This document shows positions 22,060-31,135 of a stretch of DNA of 64,000 nucleotides, piece by piece; within the stretch, counting starts at the first letter, position 1, and every line of letters begins with the position of its first letter. The notes beneath the pieces are model-generated. The model was not told the DNA's origin, did no database searches, and worked only from the letters and a program-made list of their open reading frames with translations. The stretch comes from an uncultured Opitutia bacterium (GTDB taxonomy: Bacteria; Verrucomicrobiota; Verrucomicrobiia; Opitutales; Opitutaceae). The translations under genes and the position numbers were made by a program. The stretch is from positions 1-64,000 of the forward strand of contig CAIRCN010000053.1 of assembly GCA_903877135.1 (NCBI GenBank). The letters are read 5' to 3'.

Positions 22060-22749
22060 TTACTTCGCAGGCTCAGCTGACGGCGGCGGTTTCGCGACGT
22101 CAGCCGACGGGGCGACGGAGCGGAGCGTGATGACGTGTTCCTCTTTCTCTTTTCCGACGCTGAGGCGGAGTGTGAGGGGAAGCTCGTCGGAGGTGGCACC
22201 GAGTTGCGAGATCATCGGATCGAGGTCCACGACCTGGTCGGGCGCCAGTTCCACGTGGTCGGGGCGGGCGACGAAATTGCCGAGGTCGGAGTTGACGTCG
22301 AGGATGCAGATGTCGAACGACTCCTTGGAAAGATTGCGCAGATGAATCCGGAGGGCCACGGGCGGGAGATGGCTGCCCGTGTGGAGCCCGCGCACGGCAG
22401 GTGCCGAATCGCCGCTGTCGCCACCGCTGGAATTACCACGCGAACCGCCGCCGCCGCCACGACGACCACCGCCTCGTCCGCCACCACCACCCCAGCGACT
22501 ACCGCTGCCTTTGTCTTCGTCGTCTCCGCCACCTGAACCACCCCGCATACCGCGGCCCAGAGTGGCGTTAGCCAGCAGGCGCCCGCCAAAGAAGGTCGTC
22601 TCGCCTTGCAGGGCGATTTGCTTTGGTTCGGGGCGTTCGATGTCGCCCGAAAGTCGGTTGCGCGGCGGGCTGTCGCAGCTGGAAGTGGCCAGCGCGAGGG
22701 CTGCTACTGTGAGAAAAGAAAGAAGCGAGGAGCGGATTAATTGGGCCAT
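22060..22749 (-). CDS. Gly-rich secreted or lipid-anchored hypothetical protein
   Basis: A 229-residue protein I do not recognise. It starts MAQLIRSSLLSFLTVAALA followed by LATSSCDSP, a signal peptide with a Cys that could be a (weak) lipobox. Residues about 65-115 are a low-complexity Gly/Arg/Ser/Asp stretch (GGGGGRGGGRRGGGGG). The C-terminal half is a small beta domain (VALRIHLRNLSKESFDICI, LTLRLSVGKEKEEHVITL) that may bind a partner. The ATG at 22749 is chosen because the signal peptide starts there. It points toward the GH2 gene tail to tail. Confidence 0.7.
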   Translation of the reverse strand: MAQLIRSSLLSFLTVAALALATSSCDSPPRNRLSGDIERPEPKQIALQGETTFFGGRLLANATLGRGMRGGSGGGDDEDKGSGSRWGGGGGRGGGRRGGGGGSRGNSSGGDSGDSAPAVRGLHTGSHLPPVALRIHLRNLSKESFDICILDVNSDLGNFVARPDHVELAPDQVVDLDPMISQLGATSDELPLTLRLSVGKEKEEHVITLRSVAPSADVAKPPPSAEPAK

Positions 22750-22933
22750 GGCGTCTGCAATTTGACGGCTATAGTGGGAGTTGGTTGCAGGACATTGGCC
22801 CACGGTCCGCAGGTCCCCTATCAGAATGCACCGGATGCCACCGAGATAGTAGGAAAAACGAGGCAGCACCCGTCGCTGCCGGCGGTGAAGGCGCTGCCGG
22901 AAGGCGAACGTAAGCAGGTTGGCTGCCGCCGAC

Positions 22934-22974
22934 CCTAGGCCATGAACAGTCAGCTACTGTTCACTTGATCTAGG
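22934..22974. promoter_or_regulatory. Nested palindrome, possible operator
   Basis: TGAACAGT (22943-22950), spacer CAGCT, ACTGTTCA (22956-22963) is a perfect 8-bp inverted repeat; CCTAG at 22934 and CTAGG at 22970 extend the symmetry. It lies in the 291-bp gap between the Gly-rich gene (reading away) and the Kelch pseudogene. No T-run follows, so an operator for a dimeric repressor is more likely than a terminator. The rest of this gap shows no gene. Confidence 0.45.
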
Positions 22975-23040
22975 CTTGAGTGCTCTTTCGGGTAATGCCC
23001 CATAGCGTCCGGTTAAGATTCGGACTAGATTGGCCGAATC

Positions 23041-25034
23041 ATGGCTGCGGCTCGTATTCCCTCCACCGCGGGCAGAATAACCATTCACTGGTTTTCTGAT
23101 ATTAGCCTATTTTGGCTCGCTCTAGCTCTTGCACCACTTGCGACGGTTTGCACGCAGGCGGAGGATCGAGCCGAGATCGCCCACCTGAGCGAGACCGAGA
23201 GCCGGATCGGCTTGGTGCCGATGCGTGTGTCCAGCGTGGTCGATAAGGACAAGCTGGATTCCAGACGGTAGGCATTAAGCGTTAACGCTTCCAGCCGGAT
23301 CGTAAACTTCTCGGCCCGCGGGGTGTCCGGTCCGGGGAGCCAGATGCTGATCATGGGATTTGTCTTCTCCGGTGACAACAAGAGCCTGCTCGTGCGCGGC
23401 GTCGGTCCGGCCCTGGCGTCCTTCGGCGTCTCAAGCGCTCTCGCCGATCCCCGGCTGATGTTGTTCGGCCCGAATGGCATGATTGCCGCGAACGACGACT
23501 GGCAGATCGACTCCGGCGGTCAGCCCAATGGTCAGTTCATCGCGGCATCCGCGGCGCAGGCCGGCGCGTTCGCCCTGTCGAACGGCAGCAAGGACTCAGC
23601 GCTGGTCTTTACGATCAACCGTAGTGCCTATACGACTGGTTTGACGGGTTCAAACGGCGCGACGGGCGTTGCGCTCATGGAAATCTACGACACAGACCAT
23701 GAGCTTGGCTCGCGCCTGATCAATGGATCCGCCCGGATGAACCTCACTCCTGATGGAGGCCCGCTCATCGCCGGCTTTGTCATCGCGGGCAACGCACCGA
23801 TAACCATGCTCCTCCGCGGAGTCGGCCCGACCCTGTCGACCTTCGCCGTAACTGGTGCGCTGGCCGATCCGAAGATATCGGTTTTTTCGGGCAGCACCCA
23901 GGTAGCCAGCAACGATAACTGGGAAACGGGCGCCAGCACCGCGTCGCAGCTTGTCAGCACCTCAGCGCAAGTAGGCGCATTCGCGCTGCCTGCCAGCAGC
24001 AAAGATGCGGTCCTGCTCCTCAAACTCCAGCCCGGCCCTACACGGTAATTCTCACCAGTGCCGACAACTCGACGGGCGTGGCGCTCGTCGAGGTCTACGA
24101 GGTTACCGCGGATAACGGCGAGGTCATGGCAGGGAGTTTCACCGCCACTGGATCCCTTGGCACGGCGCGGTGTGATCAAACGGCGACGCTGCTTCCTGAC
24201 GGCAATGTGCTTATCACGGGCGGCGAATCTTTCTGCGATGATGACTTTGCGGGGGAAGACTCCATCGGCGACGGCGGCCTCGCGAGAGCGGAACTGTATG
24301 ACCCCTCCACCGGAACCTTTGCGCCCACCGGATCGATGACCACGACCAGGATAGACTTTTCGGCGGTGCTGCTTCCCGACGGCAAGGTCCTCGTCGCGGG
24401 AGGAGAAACTCTTGGCGACGGTGTCCTCGCCAGCGCGGAGCTCTATGACCCCCGCACCGGAACCTTCACGTCGACGGGGTCGATGACCGCAGCACGGACA
24501 GACTACGCGGCCGTGCTGTTGCCGAACGGCAAGGTCCTCGTTGCGGGAGGAGAAACCATCGGCGATGGCGTCCTCGCGACCGCGGAACTCTACGACCCCG
24601 CCACCGGAATCTTCACGTCAACGGGCCCGATGACGACAGCACGGACTGCCTACGCGGCTGTGCCGCTTTCGAGCGGCAAGGTCCTCATTGCGGGTGGACA
24701 GACCACGGGCGATGGCGTCCTCGCGACCGCGGAACTCTATGACTCCGCCACCGGAATCTTCACGTCGACCGGGTCAATGATGACAGCACGGACCGACTAC
24801 CCGGCTGTGCTGCTACCGGACGGCAGAGTCCTCGTCGCGGGAGGAGTAACCATCGGCGACAGCCGCATCGCGAGCGCGGAGTTGTATGAGCCGGCTACCG
24901 GAACCTTCGCGTTCACGGGGTCGATGATAACAGCGAGGACCGACCACGCAGCTGTGCTGCTTCCGAACGGCATGGTCCTCGTTGTGGGGGGCGACAACAG
25001 CGACCCTCTCGCGAGCGCTGAGCTCTATCAGTAG
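23041..25034 (+). pseudogene. Secreted Kelch-repeat protein gene, interrupted by an amber codon and a frameshift
   Basis: Three open pieces form one gene of about 660 codons. Piece one (23041-23271) has a signal-peptide-like start and ends at TAG (23269-23271); the same frame continues directly with VNASSRIVNFSARGVSGPG. Piece two (to about 24036) holds two copies of a beta domain (MGFVFSGDNKSLLVRGVGPAL and AGFVIAGNAPITMLLRGVGPTL). It hits TAA after LQPGPTR, but one added base near 24034-24040 restores YTVILTSADNSTGVALVEVY. Piece three (24078-25034) is about six Kelch-like repeats of 49 residues (LLPDGKVLVAGGE....ASAELYDP.TGTF). The protein would have been exported; as written it cannot be made whole. 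Confidence 0.85.
24312..25034 (+). repeat. Tandem 147-bp Kelch-coding repeats
   Basis: Units begin at GGAA(C/T)CTT at 24312, 24459, 24606, 24753 and 24900, an exact 147-bp (49-codon) period; the last unit is cut by the stop codon. The units are highly similar at the DNA level (for example GGCAAGGTCCTCGT, GCGGAACTCTA), so recombination between units is possible. A more diverged unit precedes 24312. Confidence 0.9.
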
Positions 25035-25088
25035 TGTGTCATTTTTTCCCTATTGACCAATCTGTCTGCAAAGGGTGAGTGATAGAAC

Positions 25089-26459
25089 ATGGTCCCAAGC
25101 GTCTTGATCGTGGATGACGAGAAGCATACCCGCGAGGGTCTGCAGCAGGCGCTAGCCGAATCCTACGATGTTTCCGTCGCAGCCAACGCCGACGAGGCCG
25201 CCAACTTGATCGATGCCCAGCCGTTTGATGTGGTGCTTACCGATCTGCGCATGCCGGGAAAGTCGGGGCTCAAGGTCATCGACAAGGCGCTGGCGCAGCC
25301 GAACCGCCCCGCAGTGCTGATGATGACGGCCTACGGCAACATCGAGACAGCCGTCGAGGCGATGAAACGCGGCGCCGTCGATTTCCTCACCAAGCCGGTG
25401 AACATTGAGCGGCTCGAGGTCCTGATCCAGCGCGCCCTGAAAACCAAAACGCTCGAGGTTGAGGTCAAGCAGCTCCACGAGCGGCTCGACGAGAAATTCA
25501 GTTTCAGCGAAATCATCGGCAACTCGCCGAAACTCCAGGCGGTGCTCGACCGCGTGAAGCTCGTCGCCCCGTCGCGCGCGACCATCCTCATCGAAGGCGA
25601 ATCCGGCACGGGCAAGGAATTGATCGCGCAGGCCATCCATCAGTCGAGCCCGCGGGCCCGCGCGCCCTTCATCGCGGTGCACTGCGCGGCGTTGTCGGAG
25701 AATCTGCTGGAGAGCGAACTGTTCGGCCACGAGCGTGGGTCGTTTACCGGGGCCAACGAGCGCCGCATCGGGCGCTTCGAGTCGGCCGACCGCGGCACGT
25801 TGTTCCTCGACGAGATTGGCGAAATCTCGACCTCGACGCAGGTCAAACTGCTGCGCTTCCTCGAAACGAAGTCGATCGAGCGCGTGGGCGGCTCCAAGCC
25901 CATCGACCTAGATGTCCGCCTCGTCGCCGCCACCAACAAGACGCTCGAGCAGCTCGTGCGCGACGGCAAATTTCGCGAGGACCTGTTTTTCCGGCTCAAC
26001 GTCGTCCGCCTCACCATGCCGCCGCTCCGCGAGCGTCCCGAGGATGTGCCGCTGCTGCTGGCGCATTACATCAAGGTGTTCTCCGATGAAAACGGCGTGC
26101 CGCCGCTCGCGCTGGAGGCGGGGGCTCTGCGCACGCTGCAAGCCTACACCTGGCCCGGCAACGTCCGTGAACTCCGAAATTTTTGTGAAAACGCCGTCGT
26201 TCTCCGCCGCGGGGGCAGTCTCAGCGAATATGATCTCGAACCGAAATACCGCAGCGCCGCTGCCACAGGCGCCGGACAGGTGATAGGGACGGCTGCGGGC
26301 AGTTCGCTGTCCGTCGAATTGAACGAAAAGCGTCTCTTGCGGGAAGCGCTGATCAAGGTGCGGGGCAACCGCACGAAGGCGGCCAAGCTCATGGGCATCA
26401 GCCGCCGCACGCTGCATCGCAAGGTCGCCCAGTGGCCTGAACTCGACGTGACGGACTGA
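25089..26459 (+). CDS. NtrC-family sigma-54-dependent response regulator
   Basis: A 456-residue three-domain regulator. The receiver (1-120) has VLIVDDEK and phosphoacceptor Asp52 in VVLTDLRMPG. The AAA+ domain has Walker A GESGTGKE (170-177), the sigma-54 contact loop as GSFTGA (217-222, a Ser variant of GAFTGA), Walker B GTLFLDEIGE and the R-finger region FREDLFFRLNV. The C-terminal Fis-type helix-turn-helix is RTKAAKLMGISRRTLHRKV. It activates sigma-54 promoters when phosphorylated, probably by the kinase at 18890. The next gene's earliest ATG overlaps this stop, but the signal-peptide start is 102 bp on. Confidence 0.94.
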   Translation: MVPSVLIVDDEKHTREGLQQALAESYDVSVAANADEAANLIDAQPFDVVLTDLRMPGKSGLKVIDKALAQPNRPAVLMMTAYGNIETAVEAMKRGAVDFLTKPVNIERLEVLIQRALKTKTLEVEVKQLHERLDEKFSFSEIIGNSPKLQAVLDRVKLVAPSRATILIEGESGTGKELIAQAIHQSSPRARAPFIAVHCAALSENLLESELFGHERGSFTGANERRIGRFESADRGTLFLDEIGEISTSTQVKLLRFLETKSIERVGGSKPIDLDVRLVAATNKTLEQLVRDGKFREDLFFRLNVVRLTMPPLRERPEDVPLLLAHYIKVFSDENGVPPLALEAGALRTLQAYTWPGNVRELRNFCENAVVLRRGGSLSEYDLEPKYRSAAATGAGQVIGTAAGSSLSVELNEKRLLREALIKVRGNRTKAAKLMGISRRTLHRKVAQWPELDVTD

Positions 26460-26560
26460 TGAATTTGTGTGACTTCGCATCAGTGGCGGCCCGTGTCCGT
26501 CCGGCGATCCGTGTGGCGCGTCTAGAAAAGTGTAACGGCTTGTTTCAAGGCACCAATGCC

Positions 26561-27433
26561 ATGCATACACTACTCCTGTCGTTTTTGCTGCTGTTCCTGC
26601 CAACGGCGTTGGGGGGTGAATTGCGCGTCGTCGGTTCGGATTTGCTGGGGCCGGAGTTTGCGACCGCGCTGCGCGACTATGCCCGGCGCAATGAAGTCGA
26701 TCTCAAGCTCGAACTGGAGCGCAGTCGCGCGGGACTGAGCAAACTCAAATCCGGCCAGGCTGAAATCGCCCTACTCGTGCTCCCGACCGGCGAGTCTCTG
26801 CCGTCCGCGCCGTGGCACAGCGTTACTCTGGCCTATCACGCCACGGTCGTGCTCGTGGCGGCCGACCTGCCGCTCACGCAGCTCAGGTTCAGCCAGCTCG
26901 CGGGCATTTTCGGGAGTAATTCGTTCGCGAACTGCACGCGCTGGGGCGAACTCGGCCTCGGCGGCGAATGGGCCGGGCGCACCATCACGCCGCAGGCCTC
27001 GGCCTCTGGGGCCAGACTCTCGACCGAGCTCTTTCGTCACCTAGTGCTGCACGACGGGCCGCTCAAGTCCCTCGTCGTGCAGCAGGATTCCATGTCCGCG
27101 CTCCTGCGGAAAATGGTGGTGGATCAGGGCGGCATAGCGCTGGTGTCGGCTGTGCCGGCCGACGCAAAAGACCTCAAAACCGTGCCCGTGGCGATGGGCG
27201 AACGCGACATCGCCTTTGGCCCGACCCCGCAAAACCTGCACGCCGGCGACTACCCGCTGTGTTTGCCCCTCTGGCTCGTGGTCCGGCGCGATGCGATCCC
27301 GGCGTCCTTCGCATTTCTGCGCTTACTGCTAGGCGATGAAGTGGCGGCGACGCTGGAGCGCGTGCAGCTTTCACCCGTGCCGAGCATGGCACGCAACCAG
27401 GTGAGCTTCGAGCTTGAGCAATTACTACGGTGA
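26561..27433 (+). CDS. PstS-like periplasmic substrate-binding protein
   Basis: A 290-residue protein with signal peptide MHTLLLSFLLLFLPTALGG; cleavage leaves ELRVVGSDLLGP, like the phosphate-binding PstS/PBP family ('l.i.GS.t..p'). Other family-like parts are 'VVLVAADLPLTQLRFSQLAGIF' split as LPLTQLRFSQLAGIFGS and ARLSTELFRHLVL. The expected anion-contact residues cannot be confirmed by eye, and no ABC transporter genes are next to it, so it may be a stand-alone sensor-type binding protein. I choose 26561 because an upstream ATG at 26459 would bury the signal peptide behind 34 residues. Confidence 0.75.
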   Translation: MHTLLLSFLLLFLPTALGGELRVVGSDLLGPEFATALRDYARRNEVDLKLELERSRAGLSKLKSGQAEIALLVLPTGESLPSAPWHSVTLAYHATVVLVAADLPLTQLRFSQLAGIFGSNSFANCTRWGELGLGGEWAGRTITPQASASGARLSTELFRHLVLHDGPLKSLVVQQDSMSALLRKMVVDQGGIALVSAVPADAKDLKTVPVAMGERDIAFGPTPQNLHAGDYPLCLPLWLVVRRDAIPASFAFLRLLLGDEVAATLERVQLSPVPSMARNQVSFELEQLLR

Positions 27434-27524
27434 CAGCTGGAATCTCCCAAGTCCCGTTTCCGTTTGCGTTCCCGTGCCGCGGCGGATGGATGTTGCCAAC
27501 CGCCGCTCACCCAGTCGCTCCATC

Positions 27525-28907
27525 ATGAAAATGCCATGCCGCCAATCCCTCCGCTGGCTCGCGCCGGCGTTTGTGCTTTTGCTCGCCGCGAATCTCTACG
27601 TCTTCTTCACGCGCGGGTGGGAAGATTCGCTCTACCCGGCCGACTACGCCACGCTCTATTATCCGCTCGATGCGCCGGGCCTGCGCGGGTGGACGGTCGA
27701 GCCGGACAACGTCCTGCGGCTCGATCTCGCCTGGAACCAGACGCCGGCGCAGTGGCAGCTTTTTGTCGATGGCAAGCCGACGCAAACGATGCCCGGCGCG
27801 GTGCCGCGACTGCACATCGCCGGCCCGATCTTCGACGGCTCCACGAGCGCGCCGTTGGAGAGTTTCAAGCACCGTTACATGCTGCGTCCGCTGCCGGCGG
27901 GCACCGGGCCAGACCTCGAATTCACGGTCAATGAAATCGCCGCTGAGTTTTACCGGAAGAACGGCATGCAGTGGGCCAACGACATCTATCTGGTCGAGAC
28001 CGACCTGCCCGTGGGCAAGTTCGAGCGCCGGCCCGTCAGCTACTGGGCGGACGACTACCGCTATGTGGGCGTCGAGGCGCTGGCGGCGGCGGACCGCGCG
28101 GTGCGCGAGCAGATGGACGTGCGCGACACCGACGACACGCTCACGCGGATGGACAAGGTCGTCCGCTACCTGCGCACGCATCTCGCCGACGCGGGCGGCG
28201 TGCCGAAGGACGATTTCCGGTGGATGGACCCGTATCACATGGCGCAGGAGATGTTCGCCGGCACGGGCAAGGGCTGGTGCACCCAGAACGCCCAGATCTA
28301 CACCTTCTATGCGAACCGCGCCGGCGTACCGACCCGTTTTGTCTTTGGGGCCAACACCCAGAGAGACCGCGTCATCTACAACGGCCACTCGTGGGCCGAG
28401 TCGTGGGTGAAGGAGCAGAACCGCTGGACCTACGTGGACATCACTCAGTCGATCGTCGGCGTGCAGGACCGGAAGGGCCGAATGCTGAACTCGGCCGACA
28501 TCCTCAACCTCTGCGAACACGACACGTTCGACGGCGTCACGGCGCGCATCTTTAAGGATTGGCATTGGAAGAACCTCCCCGTTGAGGCCAAGCCGCTGAC
28601 GGCTGTCACCGTGCCGTTCACAGCGGTCAACTGGCTCGCCCGTCAAGAGTTCAACCGGCAGGCGATCATCAAATACCGGCATCCGCCCAACGTGGAGGAC
28701 ATCCGCGATGTTTACTCGATGCTGCTCAAGGACCGCACGTTCGCCTGGACCAATTTCAAGCGCTACCTGTTCGACCCGCCGCTGGCGTATTCCAAATTGC
28801 CGACGGATGGTCCGCACACCTATTTTGTGCGGCAGTCGCTGTTCATCGCGCTCGCCGCAGTCACCATGGCACTGCTCGGGGCGGTCTGCACCAAACCGCG
28901 CGCCTGA
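27525..28907 (+). CDS. Membrane-anchored transglutaminase-like protein
   Basis: A 460-residue protein with an N-terminal membrane segment (LRWLAPAFVLLLAANLYVFF) and a second near the C-terminus (SLFIALAAVTMALLGAV), so the large middle part probably faces the periplasm. That part has the transglutaminase/protease triad: Cys252 in KGWCTQNAQIYTF, His288 in YNGHSWAESWV and Asp305 in TYVDITQS. Such domains act as peptidases or crosslinking/deamidating enzymes; the target is unknown. I start at ATG 27525, just before the first membrane helix. It is in line with the binding-protein gene 91 bp upstream. Confidence 0.82.
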   Translation: MKMPCRQSLRWLAPAFVLLLAANLYVFFTRGWEDSLYPADYATLYYPLDAPGLRGWTVEPDNVLRLDLAWNQTPAQWQLFVDGKPTQTMPGAVPRLHIAGPIFDGSTSAPLESFKHRYMLRPLPAGTGPDLEFTVNEIAAEFYRKNGMQWANDIYLVETDLPVGKFERRPVSYWADDYRYVGVEALAAADRAVREQMDVRDTDDTLTRMDKVVRYLRTHLADAGGVPKDDFRWMDPYHMAQEMFAGTGKGWCTQNAQIYTFYANRAGVPTRFVFGANTQRDRVIYNGHSWAESWVKEQNRWTYVDITQSIVGVQDRKGRMLNSADILNLCEHDTFDGVTARIFKDWHWKNLPVEAKPLTAVTVPFTAVNWLARQEFNRQAIIKYRHPPNVEDIRDVYSMLLKDRTFAWTNFKRYLFDPPLAYSKLPTDGPHTYFVRQSLFIALAAVTMALLGAVCTKPRA

Positions 28908-29052
28908 TAGTTGGGCCGGATGAGTAGGGTGGCGCATTGGGAAAATCGCTTGCTTCATCCCGGCGCCCGTGAACACTGCGCACCGACTAACACCGGCCCA
29001 CCAAGCCTCCAAGCAAACCTCGCGGGCCTCGGCCCGCTTCGCCTCCGCCTAC

Positions 29053-31068
29053 ATGGACGACACGCCCGATAAAGAAAATCCACCCAAGGATTTCAATAAA
29101 CTCGATCTGAGCCAACTCCAAGGATTCAGCTTCGGCACCCAATGGACCCAGGACAAATCCCCCTCCGGCGAACGGCGTGAACAGGGGGATCGTCCGCGCC
29201 GCGACAGCGGCCCGGATCGTCGTGAAGGCCCCGGCAGTGCGCCAGACCGGCGCGACCGACGCGCTTTCCGCAAGCCTGCCGACGAGGTGGGCGCGGCCTC
29301 GGCCCGCCCCCCCGGCGAGGGAGTGGCCGGTGACCGCCGTCCACAGATGGGCGACCGCGGTCCGCGGCGCGAGTTTCAAGGTGGGCCGCGCCGGGATGGT
29401 CCAGGTGGCGGCGCCGAGCGTGGTGGTCCGCGTTACGGCGGCCGCGGCGAACAGCAACCGGAGCAGCGCGGCCCCTACGAGAGCCCGTTCTTCGCGGTCT
29501 CGTTCTATCCCGAGGACACGAGTTTCAACGCGCTGGCCAAGACGATCCGCTCCTCGTGCCGCACCATCGAGTTGTTCGAGATCGCGCGCACCGTAGTGGC
29601 GAAACTCGACCGCTTCGTCGTCGTGCTCACTCGCAAGCCGGCCTTCGCCGACCCCGCGGCTCCGGCCTCCGCCGCGCCCGACCAGCGGCTGATCTACCTC
29701 TCCGTGCCCGATGGGCTGCCGTTCGATACCGAGGAGGCCTCGATCGCGCACGTGCTGGGCAAATACCTCGGGAATTTCTTTGATCTGGCCGATGTGGAGG
29801 TCGAGCCGCCGAAGGGGAATTTCCAGGTCATCAACCGGTGCACTGTCACCGGCGAGCTGCTCGGGCCTCCGAATTACCACCGTTACACGCAGATCGTGCA
29901 GCAGCATTTCGCCGCGAAGATCTCGCGGATGTCGCTCGAGGCGTATCGCGGCCGCATCGAGACGGTGCGCGATCCTGAAGTGGTCGCGCAGTGGCTCGCC
30001 AAGATGAAGAAGACCACGCGCTACACGTGGAAACTGACGTCACCGGCCCCCGCAAAACCCCCGGCACCGGCGCCGGAACCGGCCGCCGAACCCGCCGTCG
30101 CGGTTGAGGGCGTGCCAGCTCCCGAGGCGGCTCCCGCCGAGGTGCCGCCGGCACCCGTGGCGCCTTCGTTCGACAATTTTGAGGACGCTCGCGCCTATCT
30201 GTTTGCCGAGGCGCGCGACAAGGTGGTGCGGCCCGTCGAGACGGCGCGCTTCCACGGGAAAATCGCGGAAGACCTACCGCCGGGCGAAATCCGCGCGGCG
30301 ATCGAGGGGGCCTTGGAGCGCCAGCGGCGTTTCCCGCTCGACACCGCCAACGCACTCCGCGGCCGCCTGCGCCGCGAGCATTTCACCATCTTCAAGAAGG
30401 GCTCGAAGGGCGTGAGCTACGTTTGCGCGGTGAAGCGCAAGTTTCGCGTGCCCGGCCAGACGTTTGCAGAGAGCATCGCGGAACTCATCTCGTTCATCGA
30501 GTCGCACCCGATGGTGCGGGCGAGCGCGCTGCCGGAGAAATTTCTCGGGCTCAAGCTGCCCACGGCGCCGAAAGCCGCCGAGCCCGCGGTGGCGCCCGTC
30601 GAGGGCCAGCCGGTGTCCGAGGCCGTCCCCACCGCGCCCGAGCTGGTGCTCACCATCGAGCAGCGCGCGAAGTTTGCCCGCATGCAGGGCGACCTGCGCT
30701 GGTTGGTGACCGAGGGCTATGTCACGGAGTTCATCGACGGCCGCTTGTTCGCGCCGCCGCCGATGGTTGAGGCCCGCAAGCGCGAGGTCGAGGCCGAGGA
30801 CAACGATCCGGAAAACTTCCCTGAGGTTCCCGCCGATTCGCGTCCGCCGATGGCGTTTTCCACCTCGGTCGCGGCACCCGCGCCCGAGGTGGTGGAGCCG
30901 TCTGCCGAGCCTGCGCCGGAAACCGTGCCGGTGGCGGAAGCCGCTCCGGTGGTGGTCGAGCTGGTTGCCGCACCCGCGGCTGAACCTGCGCCGGTGATCG
31001 AACCGGTCGCAACGATCGCGGCGGAACCGGCGCCTGCCGCCCCGGCCGACGAGACGCAGAAATCCTGA
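29053..31068 (+). CDS. Unrecognised protein with Arg/Gly-rich N-terminus and Pro/Ala-rich linkers
   Basis: A 671-residue protein I cannot assign. After DFNKLDLSQLQGFSFGTQWT comes a disordered Arg/Gly/Asp-rich region (about residues 35-140; GGPRRDGPGG, GGPRYGGRGEQ). A folded part follows (about 145-330; FFAVSFYPEDTSFNALAKTI, VINRCTVTGELLGPPNYHRY), then a Pro/Ala linker, a second basic folded part (about 375-520; LRREHFTIFKKGSKGVSYVCAVKRKFRVPG) and a Pro/Ala/Glu-rich tail. No signal peptide or membrane helix. The RG-rich stretch suggests nucleic-acid binding, by inference only. The frame is open to an earlier GTG at 28969; I prefer the ATG at 29053. Confidence 0.7.
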   Translation: MDDTPDKENPPKDFNKLDLSQLQGFSFGTQWTQDKSPSGERREQGDRPRRDSGPDRREGPGSAPDRRDRRAFRKPADEVGAASARPPGEGVAGDRRPQMGDRGPRREFQGGPRRDGPGGGAERGGPRYGGRGEQQPEQRGPYESPFFAVSFYPEDTSFNALAKTIRSSCRTIELFEIARTVVAKLDRFVVVLTRKPAFADPAAPASAAPDQRLIYLSVPDGLPFDTEEASIAHVLGKYLGNFFDLADVEVEPPKGNFQVINRCTVTGELLGPPNYHRYTQIVQQHFAAKISRMSLEAYRGRIETVRDPEVVAQWLAKMKKTTRYTWKLTSPAPAKPPAPAPEPAAEPAVAVEGVPAPEAAPAEVPPAPVAPSFDNFEDARAYLFAEARDKVVRPVETARFHGKIAEDLPPGEIRAAIEGALERQRRFPLDTANALRGRLRREHFTIFKKGSKGVSYVCAVKRKFRVPGQTFAESIAELISFIESHPMVRASALPEKFLGLKLPTAPKAAEPAVAPVEGQPVSEAVPTAPELVLTIEQRAKFARMQGDLRWLVTEGYVTEFIDGRLFAPPPMVEARKREVEAEDNDPENFPEVPADSRPPMAFSTSVAAPAPEVVEPSAEPAPETVPVAEAAPVVVELVAAPAAEPAPVIEPVATIAAEPAPAAPADETQKS

Positions 31069-31135
31069 AGGCCAATCGGCGCCCCGCCCACGCCGCGCTT
31101 GCGGCCTGTGGCGGCGGGCGCATGCTGACGCGACC

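Noticed and set aside
22060-22749. The Gly-rich gene as a low-complexity artefact only
   Set aside because: It has a signal peptide in the right place and a non-repetitive beta domain at the C-terminus, so I keep it as a gene.
24312-25034. The 147-bp repeats as a CRISPR array
   Set aside because: The repeats are coding (49 codons per unit), without short conserved repeats separated by unique spacers.
26459-26560. A start at 26459 for the PstS-like gene, overlapping the regulator's stop
   Set aside because: It would place 34 Arg-containing residues before an evident signal peptide beginning at 26561.
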